20,989 nt of DNA from an uncultured Ilumatobacter sp. (lineage in GTDB: Bacteria; Actinomycetota; Acidimicrobiia; Acidimicrobiales; Ilumatobacteraceae), in assembly GCA_937905835.1 (NCBI GenBank), contig CALCXK010000039.1, positions 1 to 20,989 of the forward strand, given 5' to 3'. The first letter of the stretch is position 1. Each line of letters starts with the position of its first letter. The notes beneath the pieces are model-generated. The model was not told the origin of the DNA. It was given only the letters and a program-made list of their open reading frames with translations, and searched no databases. Shown piece after piece: positions 14,148 to 20,989 of the stretch. The translations under genes and the position numbers were made by a program.

Positions 14148-15194
14148 CTACCCCGGCGAGTTGTGCTGCTCGAGCATTTCGTTGCGGTAGCTGTGCGTCC
14201 CGTCGAAGCGCCCGACGAGATACTCGCCGGAAATCAATGGTTCGTGTGTCGGCTGTTCACCGTCGGCGAGACAGCTCTCGAGGGTTTCGATACGAAGGTG
14301 ATACGGCGGCGTCACGAACAATGGTGACGAGTAGCGATCCTGGTTCGGCGGGTTGACGACGCGGTGCGGGTTCGACACCCAGCGGCCGTTGGTCCAGATG
14401 GCCATCAGGTCGCCAAGATTGACGACGAGATGTCCGTCTGGGACAGCGACGTCGGTCCATTCACCGTTGCGTTGGCGCACTTGCAACCCGCCGATGCCGT
14501 CATCGGCAAGCACGGTCAGTGTGCCGTAGTCGGTGTGCGCGCCACATCCCATCTGGCCCGGTTCGGGCGTGAGCCGATCCATCGGTGGGTAGTGGATCAT
14601 GCGGAGGTGGTACATCGTTTCGCCGGGCTGGCTGATGAAGAACTCAGCATCGAGCCCGAGCGCAACGGCGAGCGCCCGCTGCATACGAACAGCCGCCTCG
14701 GTCACGGCCGCGCGGTACCTCTCCCACACCTCCCGGAAGCCGGGAATGTCGGGGTACTGGTTGGGCCCGTGCAGGGGAGTGCCGGCAACCACTTCGGGGT
14801 GATCCAACGGATGGTCGACCGCGAAGTCGAGCGTCTCTTTCATGTCGCCAGCCAGAAATGTCCCGACCGTGTCTTCGTCTTGCGCTCCGATCGCGCCTTC
14901 GAGCGTCTCGGCAGCAAAGCCGCCGTAGCCCCGGTGGTACGGGCTGTTGGCGATGGCGATCTCTTGCTTCTGCGCTTCGGGCTGGGCGAAGAATCGCCGA
15001 ATCATGTCGAAGAACGCTTCCCGGACTTCGGTTGTGACGCCGTGGCCGACGACGGTGAGGAAACCGACATCGCGCAGTGCGTCATCGAGACGGGCTGCGG
15101 TGGCGCGAGCAGCAGGGGATTCGCTTTCCGCTCCGGTGGCGAACGGTCCGAGATCGATGACAGGGATTGCTCTTTGGGCGGCAGCTTTCGACAC
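14148..15194 (-). CDS. Isopenicillin-N-synthase-like 2-oxoglutarate/Fe(II) oxygenase
   Basis: A 348-aa non-haem iron oxygenase with the double-stranded beta-helix fold. The N-terminal IPNS domain begins AIPVIDLGPF, followed by VGFLTVVGHGV and YHRGYGGF. The iron triad is His220 and Asp222 in AHTDYGTLTVL plus His277 in SNPHRVVNP. The 2-oxoglutarate carboxylate anchor is Arg287/Ser289 in RYSSPLF. The family hydroxylates, desaturates or cyclises small molecules; the substrate here is unknown and no beta-lactam genes are present. The frame extends to 15296 with a basic, Trp-rich stretch unlike the family. GTG 15194 has TACCGT 7 nt upstream and starts 8 residues before the conserved strand, so it is preferred. 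It is divergent from an acyl-CoA dehydrogenase. Confidence 0.88.
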   Translation of the reverse strand: MSKAAAQRAIPVIDLGPFATGAESESPAARATAARLDDALRDVGFLTVVGHGVTTEVREAFFDMIRRFFAQPEAQKQEIAIANSPYHRGYGGFAAETLEGAIGAQDEDTVGTFLAGDMKETLDFAVDHPLDHPEVVAGTPLHGPNQYPDIPGFREVWERYRAAVTEAAVRMQRALAVALGLDAEFFISQPGETMYHLRMIHYPPMDRLTPEPGQMGCGAHTDYGTLTVLADDGIGGLQVRQRNGEWTDVAVPDGHLVVNLGDLMAIWTNGRWVSNPHRVVNPPNQDRYSSPLFVTPPYHLRIETLESCLADGEQPTHEPLISGEYLVGRFDGTHSYRNEMLEQHNSPG

Positions 15195-15201
15195 GCCGTC
15201 G

Positions 15202-15207
15202 ACGGTA
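15202..15207 (-). promoter_or_regulatory. -10 element TACCGT, leaderless GTG start of oxygenase
   Basis: Reads TACCGT on the minus strand and ends 7 nt before GTG 15194. No ribosome-binding site is seen. Confidence 0.5.
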
Positions 15208-15256
15208 TCCGAGAAATTCCGCCACCTCCATTTCGAACCTCGTTGGCGACGGCAAC

Positions 15257-15262
15257 TATCGT
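15257..15262 (+). promoter_or_regulatory. -10 element TATCGT, leaderless start of acyl-CoA dehydrogenase
   Basis: TATCGT ends 6 nt before ATG 15269, with no Shine-Dalgarno between. The divergent oxygenase -10 is 49 bp to the left. Confidence 0.55.
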
Positions 15263-15268
15263 TCTCCC

Positions 15269-16480
15269 ATGACGATCGTCGAGCAAACCAGTGCACTGAC
15301 CGCCGACGAACAACGGGTGGTCGACCTCACGAGCGAACTGCTCGAGAGTTTCCCACCAGCAGACACCGCAACGCAGACGTTCCTCGGTGAACAGTTCGAC
15401 CGTGGCTTGGCCTGGGTGAACTTTCCTGAAGGCCATGGCGGTCTCGGTCTAAACCCAAAGCTGCAGAAGTTGGTCAACGAGCGGATCTTCGGAGTTGGCG
15501 GGCCGAACGCGATGTACAGCAACCCGATCGGTCACGGCATGACCGGCCCGACGGTCGTGGCCTGGGGGAGTGACGAGCAAAAAGAGCGTTATCTCCGCCC
15601 GCTGTTCACTGGCGAAGAGGTCTGGTGCCAGCTGTTCTCCGAGCCAGGTTCGGGTTCTGACTTCGCAGGTTTGTCGGCTACCGGCGTTCAAGATGGCGAC
15701 GAGTGGGTGTGTAATGGCCAGAAGGTGTGGACCACGCTGGCGCACCTGTCGCGCTTCGGGTTGCTCGTTGTTCGCACCGATCCGCAGGCGGTGAAGCACG
15801 CTGGCCTCACCGCGTTCGTCGTCGACATGCACGATCCGAGTGTCGAGATCCGCCCGCTGCGTCAGATGACCGGCGAGGCCGAGTTCAACGAGGTGTTCTT
15901 CACCGACACGAAGATTCACGAGTCCGAAATGCTCGGCAAGGCCGGTGACGGCTGGCGCGTCTCGCTGACCACGCTGATGAATGAACGCCAGTCGATCGGT
16001 GGAGGTATGCCGCAGCGCGGGTCGGGCACGATTGCCGGGCTGGTCGAAGCGTGGGCTGCTGCACCTGACGATCGCAAGGACGCTCCCGCCCGCGATGGCG
16101 TGATGAAGCTGTGGTGCCGCGCCGAAGTGGTTCGCCTCACCAACATCCGAGCGAACCAGAACCGCAAAATGGGTGACCCTGGGCCGGAAGGCTCAATCGG
16201 AAAGATGGCCGGAGCAATCCTCAACATCGACATCCACAACGCGGTCATGAACCTGCTCGGCGCTGACGGCTTGCTGTACGGCAGCTACGAAATGATCCGT
16301 CCCGAAACGGCAATGTCCTCCGACACGCAGCAAAAAGCATTCCTGCGCAGTCGTGCGAACACCATCGAGGGCGGAACGACCGAGATCATGGCCAACATTC
16401 TCGGCGAGCGGGTCTTGGGCCTGCCAGGAGATGTACGCGTCGACCGCAAAGTCCCCTGGGCCGACGTTCCCCGCAACTAG
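15269..16480 (+). CDS. Acyl-CoA dehydrogenase family protein
   Basis: A 403-aa flavoenzyme that introduces an alpha,beta double bond into an acyl-CoA. Seen in order: the helical N-terminal domain with WVNFPEGHGGLGL, the FAD/substrate strand WCQLFSEPGSGSDFAGL, NGQKVWTT, and the C-terminal helical domain. The C-terminal segment NTIEGGTTEIMANILGERV contains a glutamate near residue 367 at the position of the catalytic base in medium-chain enzymes, and the following FAD-contact motif. Acyl specificity unknown. The frame extends upstream to 15167 over the oxygenase start; ATG 15269 with TATCGT 6 nt upstream is the better start. It converges on ispH across a long palindrome. Confidence 0.92.
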   Translation: MTIVEQTSALTADEQRVVDLTSELLESFPPADTATQTFLGEQFDRGLAWVNFPEGHGGLGLNPKLQKLVNERIFGVGGPNAMYSNPIGHGMTGPTVVAWGSDEQKERYLRPLFTGEEVWCQLFSEPGSGSDFAGLSATGVQDGDEWVCNGQKVWTTLAHLSRFGLLVVRTDPQAVKHAGLTAFVVDMHDPSVEIRPLRQMTGEAEFNEVFFTDTKIHESEMLGKAGDGWRVSLTTLMNERQSIGGGMPQRGSGTIAGLVEAWAAAPDDRKDAPARDGVMKLWCRAEVVRLTNIRANQNRKMGDPGPEGSIGKMAGAILNIDIHNAVMNLLGADGLLYGSYEMIRPETAMSSDTQQKAFLRSRANTIEGGTTEIMANILGERVLGLPGDVRVDRKVPWADVPRN

Positions 16481-16494
16481 TACCAGTCACCAAG

Positions 16495-16529
16495 TAGTTA
16501 CGCATGGGGTCAGACCCCTTTCGCAACTA
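16495..16529. repeat. 35-bp imperfect palindrome with GGGGTCAGACCCC core
   Basis: The core GGGGTCAGACCCC (16506-16518) is a 6-bp stem around one central base. Flanks TAGTTACG and CGCAACTA extend the dyad to 16495-16529 with only three mismatched pairs. It lies between the convergent acyl-CoA dehydrogenase and ispH genes and includes the ispH stop codon (16527-16529). It could be a bidirectional terminator or a copy of a dispersed REP-like element; only one copy is in this window. From memory, this core occurs repeatedly in unrelated bacterial genomes. Confidence 0.7.
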
Positions 16530-17570
16530 TGTACGCAGGCTGGCGAGGACGTCGCTGGCGGGCAGGTTGCGATCATCCATGGCCGGACGACCGAGGAGTG
16601 TGCCGCCGAGCATCGCCGTCGCTGCGGTTTCGAGAGACGACTGCAGATCACGAATGTTGCGCGGCGGCGGGAAGTACTCGTCTTCATCGGTGACGTTCAC
16701 CAGTTCGACTCCGTTGACGGGGTCGAGGAAGTCGATGACCTCTTCGACCAGTTCCTCTGGTGCCGAGGCACCGGCGGTGACGCCGACGATTCCGCTGAGG
16801 TCGTCGGGGAGTTCGGTCACCGAGTTGATTCGGTAGACCCGCTCGCAGCCTTCTTCTCGTGCAAGCTGTTCGAGCGCAAGGGTGTTGGACGAGTTGGCCG
16901 AGCCGATCACGACGATGGCGTCGCATTTGTGGGCCAGTTCCATCAACGCTGACTGACGGTTCGTTGTCGCGAAGCACAGGTCACTTTGGCCAGGCGTCCA
17001 GACGTCAGGGAACCGCTTTTTGACCGCAACGGCGACAGCTTCCCAATCGCGATGCGAGAGGGTGGTCTGTGCAAGAAGGGCCACCGGTTGGTCGGTGTGG
17101 TCGAGCGCCTCAACCTCTGCGGCTGATTCGACCCGACTGATTGAATCTGGTGCGACAGCCATGGTCCCGACCGCCTCTTCGTGACCCTCATGGCCGACAT
17201 AGACGATTCGGTAGCCCTTGCCGGCGCGCACCTTAACTTCGTGGTGAACCTTGGTGACGAGGGGGCAAACTGAGTCGACGACGTAGGAACCACGCTCACG
17301 GGCGGCTTCGAGAACCTCGGGTGGCGAGCCGTGTGCCGACAGCATGATCGGGCTTCCGGCGGGCACCTCGTCGATCGTGTCCACGAACACGACGCCCTGC
17401 GCCTTGAAGCGGTCGACGACAAGTTGGTTGTGAACAATCTCGTGGTAGCAGTACACGGGCCCCGGGAAGCTTCGGACCATCCAGGCCAACGCCTTGATCG
17501 CCATCTCAACGCCGGCGCAGAAGCCGCGCGGTTCGGCCAGCAGAACTCGGTCCACACGGAAAGTGTTCAT
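16527..17570 (-). CDS. ispH: 4-hydroxy-3-methylbut-2-enyl diphosphate reductase
   Basis: A 347-aa iron-sulfur enzyme for the last step of the MEP pathway, making IPP and DMAPP from HMBPP. The three cluster cysteines are Cys18 (RGFCAGV), Cys102 (VCPLVTK) and Cys199 (LCFATTNRQ). The substrate-binding histidines are His47 (HNQ), His80 (SAHG) and His130 in GHEGHEE, which also holds the catalytic Glu. Length is slightly above the E. coli enzyme owing to a short C-terminal tail. ATG 17570 begins directly before VLLAEPRGFC. TAGATT lies 9 nt upstream, so the transcript leader would be at most a few bases. It is divergent from the DUF512 gene. The stop codon sits inside the palindrome at 16495-16529. 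Very confident. Confidence 0.97.
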   Translation of the reverse strand: MNTFRVDRVLLAEPRGFCAGVEMAIKALAWMVRSFPGPVYCYHEIVHNQLVVDRFKAQGVVFVDTIDEVPAGSPIMLSAHGSPPEVLEAARERGSYVVDSVCPLVTKVHHEVKVRAGKGYRIVYVGHEGHEEAVGTMAVAPDSISRVESAAEVEALDHTDQPVALLAQTTLSHRDWEAVAVAVKKRFPDVWTPGQSDLCFATTNRQSALMELAHKCDAIVVIGSANSSNTLALEQLAREEGCERVYRINSVTELPDDLSGIVGVTAGASAPEELVEEVIDFLDPVNGVELVNVTDEDEYFPPPRNIRDLQSSLETAATAMLGGTLLGRPAMDDRNLPASDVLASLRT

Positions 17571-17579
17571 TCGAGTTTC

Positions 17580-17585
17580 AATCTA
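17580..17585 (-). promoter_or_regulatory. Possible -10 element TAGATT for ispH
   Basis: Reads TAGATT on the minus strand, 9 nt before ATG 17570. The spacing is 2-3 nt longer than at the leaderless genes, so a very short leader is expected if it is used. Confidence 0.4.
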
Positions 17586-17645
17586 CCCCTGACCTGGGCC
17601 ACGTCTGGCGACCAATGACTCACCGGTCAGCCGTCTTGTGGGCGA

Positions 17646-17651
17646 TAGCGT
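17646..17651 (+). promoter_or_regulatory. Possible -10 element TAGCGT for DUF512 gene
   Basis: TAGCGT ends 10 nt before ATG 17662, allowing a leader of only a few bases. It would also transcribe der, which overlaps the end of this gene. Confidence 0.3.
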
Positions 17652-17661
17652 GGCGGGTCGC

Positions 17662-19104
17662 ATGTCTACAGGAACACTCGCTCCCATCGTCGTCTCGGTC
17701 GCACCCGGTTCTCCGGCGGCGCTCGTCGGCGTGCAGGCAGGGGATGAAATCCTGCGAGTGAACGGCGATGTGCCGCGCGACATCATTGAATGGCAGTTGG
17801 CCACCGACGAAGCCGACGTCGAACTTGATGTCTCCCGTGGCGGCATGGACCTCTCGGTCACCATCGAAAAACTGGCTGGCGCATCGCTCGGCATCGAGGT
17901 ATCGAGCGCCGTGTTCGACCGGGTCCGCACCTGCGACAACCACTGCGAATTTTGCTTCATTTACCAACTGCCGAAAGGTATGCGGCGCAGCCTGTACCTG
18001 AAGGACGACGACTACCGGTTGTCGTTCCTGTACGGCAACTTCACCACCCTCACGCGGTTCACCGAGGCAGATCTCGAACGTGTGATTACCGAGCGGCTGT
18101 CGCCTCTGCACGTCAGTATCCACTCGACTGACCCCGACATCCGTAGCGCAATGCTGAAGAACAAGCGCGGCGGCATGAGCCTGCGTTGGCTGCGTGCACT
18201 GCTTGACCACGACATCGTCGTGAAAGGGCAGATCGTTGTCTGCCCGGGCGTGAACGATGGTGCAATCCTTGACGACACGCTTGCCGGCGTGCTCGACCAG
18301 TACCCCGAACTCGACTCGGTCGCTGTCGTGCCGCTCGGCATCTCGAAGTTCAACGACGAGTCAGCAATGCGTTTCCACACGCTCGCCGAGGCGCAAGCAG
18401 TCGTCGACACGGTCACCGACTGGCAAGACATCTTCGAGACCACCCTCGGCAAGCGACTGGTCTATGCGGCCGACGAGTATTACCTGATGGCGCAGCGACC
18501 GTTCCCGGAGGCGGAACGGTACGACGGCTTCCCGATGCACGAAGATGGCATCGGCATGGCCCGTACATTTGAGGCTGAATTCTACGGAACCGCCGCCGAA
18601 GCCACCGGCGTGCAACGCGGCTTCTTCGCTGCTGTCGATGCACCGCCGAACCCAGCCGCCTACACCGGGCTCCGCCAAAGCGGTTGTGGCCCGGCTGCAG
18701 ACTCCGCCGCGAGCGCAGCGGCCTCGGTCGCCTCCGGTATCCATCTTCGCCCGCGCCGCACTGCACCGGTCGGCGTGCTGACGGGGCCACTCGGGGCACC
18801 TGTCATCACACCACTTGTCGAGTCCCTTGGCCGAACCGATGTGCGTATCTTGACCGTGGCCAACGAGTTTTTCGGCGGCAACACCGGCGTCACCGGCCTG
18901 ATGACCGGCGAAGATGTCAGCCGGGTGCTGGCCGGCGAACCCGAAGGGCACCGCTATTTGCTGCCCGACGTGTGTCTGTCTGACGACGGACGTTTCCTTG
19001 ATGGCGTCGCCATCTCCGATCTTCCCCGACCAGTCGAGGTCATCACCACCGACGGCATCGCGCTTCGCGTTGCGATCGAACAACCTGCAGGGACACCAGC
19101 ATGA
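17662..19104 (+). CDS. PDZ / radical SAM / DUF512 protein
   Basis: A 480-aa protein with three parts. Residues about 7-75 form a PDZ-like domain (APGSPAALVGVQAGDEILRV). A radical-SAM CX3CX2C cluster follows at Cys91, Cys95 and Cys98 (CDNHCEFCF), with LYGNFTTL and SIHSTDPDIR downstream. The C-terminal half is the DUF512 domain, with VANEFFGGNTGVTGLMTGED and a final LPDVCLSDDGRFLDG. The family is widespread, often next to der, and has no established reaction. The frame begins at GTG 17638, but ATG 17662 starts just before the PDZ domain. Its stop overlaps the start of der by 4 bp, so the two proteins are co-translated. A role linked to ribosome assembly or redox sensing is inference. Confidence 0.92.
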   Translation: MSTGTLAPIVVSVAPGSPAALVGVQAGDEILRVNGDVPRDIIEWQLATDEADVELDVSRGGMDLSVTIEKLAGASLGIEVSSAVFDRVRTCDNHCEFCFIYQLPKGMRRSLYLKDDDYRLSFLYGNFTTLTRFTEADLERVITERLSPLHVSIHSTDPDIRSAMLKNKRGGMSLRWLRALLDHDIVVKGQIVVCPGVNDGAILDDTLAGVLDQYPELDSVAVVPLGISKFNDESAMRFHTLAEAQAVVDTVTDWQDIFETTLGKRLVYAADEYYLMAQRPFPEAERYDGFPMHEDGIGMARTFEAEFYGTAAEATGVQRGFFAAVDAPPNPAAYTGLRQSGCGPAADSAASAAASVASGIHLRPRRTAPVGVLTGPLGAPVITPLVESLGRTDVRILTVANEFFGGNTGVTGLMTGEDVSRVLAGEPEGHRYLLPDVCLSDDGRFLDGVAISDLPRPVEVITTDGIALRVAIEQPAGTPA

Positions 19105-20576
19105 GTATCGACGACACCACCAACGCATTGGGCGGTGGGACACGGCTCCCGAACGACCCGCTCGACCTCGGCCCCGAGGCGATCAGCGACCTCGATGAGA
19201 TGATGCCAGCGGACCCCGATGCCGATCTGCCCAGCGTCGTCATCATCGGTCGGCCGAACGTCGGCAAGTCGACGCTGTTCAATCGGATTGTCGGGAGCCA
19301 GCAGGCCATTGTCGAAGATAGGCCCGGCATCACCCGTGACCGCAAGGTGCTTGAGGCTGAGTGGCTCGACGTCCCTTTCCTCGTCGTCGACACCGGTGGC
19401 TGGATGCCTGGCGGGTCTGAACTCGAAGCGAAGGTGTCTCGTCAGGTGGAAGAGGCGGTGCGCGAAGCCGACGTCGTCCTCTTCGTCGTCGACGCATCGG
19501 CGCCACTGACCGACGACGATCAACTCATTGCCAACTGGGTGCGCCGCACTGGCACCGAGGTTTTGATCGTTGCGAACAAGGCTGACAACTCCCGCCGCGA
19601 GCGGGAGATCTGGGAGTACATGGGCCTCGGGCTCGGCGACCCCATTCCGACGAGCGCTCTCCATGGCCGCCGTGCAGGTGACTTGCTCGACAAGGTCATC
19701 GCGCTCCTGCCCCAGCGAGCAGTCGAAGTCGACGAAGACGACGGGTCGAACTTTACCGAAGAGCAGTTGGCAGCAATCGGTGCGATCATCGACCTCGGCG
19801 ACAACAAGCCGCCGCCTCGTGTAGCCATCGTCGGCCGCCCGAACGTGGGCAAGTCGACACTGTTCAACCATCTCGTTGGGGCCGATCGTGCCGTGGTCCA
19901 TGACCTCGCTGGCACGACCCGCGACGCAATCGACACGCTCGTCGAGACCGAAGACGGCCCCATCGTGTTCGTCGATACTGCTGGCATGCGTAAGCGCGGC
20001 AAGATCGACGATTCTGCCGAGTACTACTCACTCGTTCGTGCGCTCCGAGCAATCGACGATTCCGATATTGCGCTGCTCGTGATCGACGCCACGGTCGGTG
20101 TGACCGGCCAAGACCAGCGGCTCTCTGAGCGAGTCGACGCATCGGGTTGCCCGATCATCATCGTCTTGAACAAGTGGGAGATGGTCGGCGCCGAGGATCG
20201 TCTTGAAGTGCAGTCCGAAGTGAGGCGCAAACTCGCGTTCCTCGGCGACGCGCCGGTGCTGAAAATTTCGGCACTCAGCGGTAAGAACGTGCACAAACTG
20301 CACCCGCTACTTCAAGAATCGATCCGTCAGTACCACAAGCGTGTACCGACGAAGAGCGTCAACAAGATCATCGCTGCAGCCCAACAGGCTCAACCACACT
20401 CCGGCGGCGCACGGGTGCTGTACGCCGTGCAGGGAGCGACCGATCCACCGACGTTCACCCTGTTCGTCAACCGCGAACTCGACCGCACCTACCTGCGCTA
20501 CCTCGAGCGTCGAATCCGCGAAGATCTCGATATGGGTTCCACCCCGATCAAACTCCGTGTCCGTAAGCGCGCCTGA
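19101..20576 (+). CDS. der: Ribosome-assembly GTPase Der (EngA)
   Basis: A 491-aa tandem GTPase required for 50S subunit maturation. The first G domain has GRPNVGKST at 50-58, the switch DRPGITRD, DTGG and NKAD; the second has GRPNVGKST near 244-252, DLAGTTRD, DTAGMRKRGKI and NKWE. A C-terminal KH-like domain ends in TPIKLRVRKRA. The linker between the G domains is acidic (VDEDDG). The N-terminal tail of about 45 residues before the first G domain is longer than in E. coli, as is common in actinobacteria. The ATG overlaps the upstream DUF512 stop (ATGA), showing translational coupling. Very confident. Confidence 0.98.
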   Translation: MSIDDTTNALGGGTRLPNDPLDLGPEAISDLDEMMPADPDADLPSVVIIGRPNVGKSTLFNRIVGSQQAIVEDRPGITRDRKVLEAEWLDVPFLVVDTGGWMPGGSELEAKVSRQVEEAVREADVVLFVVDASAPLTDDDQLIANWVRRTGTEVLIVANKADNSRREREIWEYMGLGLGDPIPTSALHGRRAGDLLDKVIALLPQRAVEVDEDDGSNFTEEQLAAIGAIIDLGDNKPPPRVAIVGRPNVGKSTLFNHLVGADRAVVHDLAGTTRDAIDTLVETEDGPIVFVDTAGMRKRGKIDDSAEYYSLVRALRAIDDSDIALLVIDATVGVTGQDQRLSERVDASGCPIIIVLNKWEMVGAEDRLEVQSEVRRKLAFLGDAPVLKISALSGKNVHKLHPLLQESIRQYHKRVPTKSVNKIIAAAQQAQPHSGGARVLYAVQGATDPPTFTLFVNRELDRTYLRYLERRIREDLDMGSTPIKLRVRKRA

Positions 20577-20585
20577 ATCGAGCCG

Positions 20586-20801
20586 ATGATGCCGTGGTGC
20601 GAGCCTTGCGCGAAGTATTGGACGCCGAACTCGATGCAGGACGATGGCACGTGCCCGGTCTGCGGCGAACAGGTCATTGAGGGCCACGGCCACAGCGACG
20701 CTGCTACGGCTGCCGACGAAAAGGCTCCTTGGCACTTCAAGTTGATGGTGGTCGCGTTGGTCCTGTACCTCGGTTTCCGGCTGGTCGACGTGTTCATCTG
20801 A
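20586..20801 (+). CDS. Small zinc-ribbon membrane protein
   Basis: A 71-aa protein. The N-terminal half has two CxxC pairs, Cys5/Cys8 (PWCEPCAKYW) and Cys23/Cys26 (TCPVCG), forming a zinc ribbon. A short polar segment with His and Ala follows, then one hydrophobic helix (about residues 51-70) that would anchor it in the membrane with the ribbon in the cytoplasm. It begins 9 bp after the der stop and is probably in the same transcript. Two adjacent ATGs (20586, 20589) are possible; the second gives the more natural MPWCEPC start. No recognised function. The tight linkage suggests co-expression with der. Confidence 0.82.
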   Translation: MMPWCEPCAKYWTPNSMQDDGTCPVCGEQVIEGHGHSDAATAADEKAPWHFKLMVVALVLYLGFRLVDVFI

Positions 20802-20852
20802 GCTTTGCGTGATTTGTTTGCGCACCAGGTGCCAGATTCTTCACGAGAACAC

Positions 20853-20878
20853 TCGACCCCCGATTCGGTCGATAGAGT
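20853..20878 (+). promoter_or_regulatory. Possible tRNA-Pro promoter with inverted repeat
   Basis: TAGAGT (20873-20878) is a -10-like hexamer about 35 nt before the tRNA. Directly upstream, TCGACC (20853-20858) and GGTCGA (20867-20872) form a 6-bp inverted repeat where the spacer would lie. I do not see a clear -35, so the call is weak. A second hairpin (GGCAC/GTGCC, 20896-20907) lies just before the tRNA. Confidence 0.3.
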
Positions 20879-20913
20879 TCGGCACTCACATACGGGGCAC
20901 TTGTGCCTCGGTA

Positions 20914-20989
20914 CGGGCTGTAGCGCAGCTTGGTAGCGCACTTGTCTGGGGGACAAGGGGTCGCAGGTTCAAATCCTGTCAGCCCGACC
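20914..20989 (+). tRNA. tRNA-Pro (anticodon GGG), cut within CCA
   Basis: The cloverleaf is complete. The 7-bp acceptor stem CGGGCTG/CAGCCCG pairs perfectly (20914-20920 with 20980-20986). The D-stem is GCGC/GCGC with GGTA in the loop. The anticodon stem CTTGT/ACAAG encloses CTGGGGG, giving anticodon GGG for proline codons CCC and CCU. The T-arm has GGTTCAAAT. The discriminator A is 20987 and CC follows at the window end, so an encoded CCA is likely but its last base is not seen. Confidence 0.95.

Noticed and set aside
14039..14190. Short plus-strand frame overlapping the end of the SirB1-like gene
   Set aside because: It could be the 5' remnant of a lost gene because it begins with ATG at the SirB1 stop, but it runs into the convergent oxygenase gene, has no RBS and no recognisable motif.
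14364..15272. Plus-strand open frame opposite the 2-oxoglutarate oxygenase
   Set aside because: Antisense to a gene with an intact Fe and 2OG site; no motifs.

Overview
This 21 kb window is GC-rich bacterial chromosome. It most resembles an actinobacterium of the Acidimicrobiia (Ilumatobacter-like) type. That is an inference from gene content (LLM-class flavin enzyme, acyl-CoA ligase and dehydrogenase, IPNS-like oxygenase, der with a small zinc-ribbon gene behind it) and from the many genes that appear to be transcribed without a 5' leader. I see no transposase, integrase, phage structural gene, CRISPR array or rRNA. One tRNA-Pro(GGG) lies at the right edge.

Left part (1-9800): an FAD-dependent phytoene-desaturase-like oxidoreductase (-) is divergent from a creatininase-family amidohydrolase (+). 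The latter converges, across a perfect 21-bp hairpin, on a minus-strand operon read as: cytosine-deaminase-like amidohydrolase, ABC ATPase, ABC permease, substrate-binding lipoprotein. Divergent from the deaminase is an LLM-class flavin monooxygenase (+), which converges on a gamma-glutamyltranspeptidase-like gene (-). Together these suggest uptake and hydrolysis of a nitrogen-rich cyclic or amide compound. The substrate is not known and this is inference.

Middle part (9900-16500): a four-helix membrane protein of unknown role (+), a glycerophosphodiester phosphodiesterase (-), a 102-aa three-helix membrane protein of unknown family with its own leader (+), an acyl-CoA ligase (-) divergent from a SirB1/transglutaminase-like protein (+), then an IPNS-like 2-oxoglutarate/Fe(II) oxygenase (-) divergent from an acyl-CoA dehydrogenase (+).

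Right part (16500-20989): core genes. ispH (last step of the MEP isoprenoid pathway, -) is divergent from a PDZ/radical-SAM/DUF512 gene, which overlaps der (ribosome-assembly GTPase) by 4 bp. A 71-aa zinc-ribbon membrane protein follows, then tRNA-Pro.

Two features run through the whole window. First, about eight genes have a TANNNT hexamer exactly 6 or 7 nt before the start codon, the signature of leaderless transcription. Genes without it mostly show a Shine-Dalgarno sequence or translational coupling. Second, genes alternate strand constantly, and each convergent junction carries an inverted repeat, sometimes inside the coding ends.
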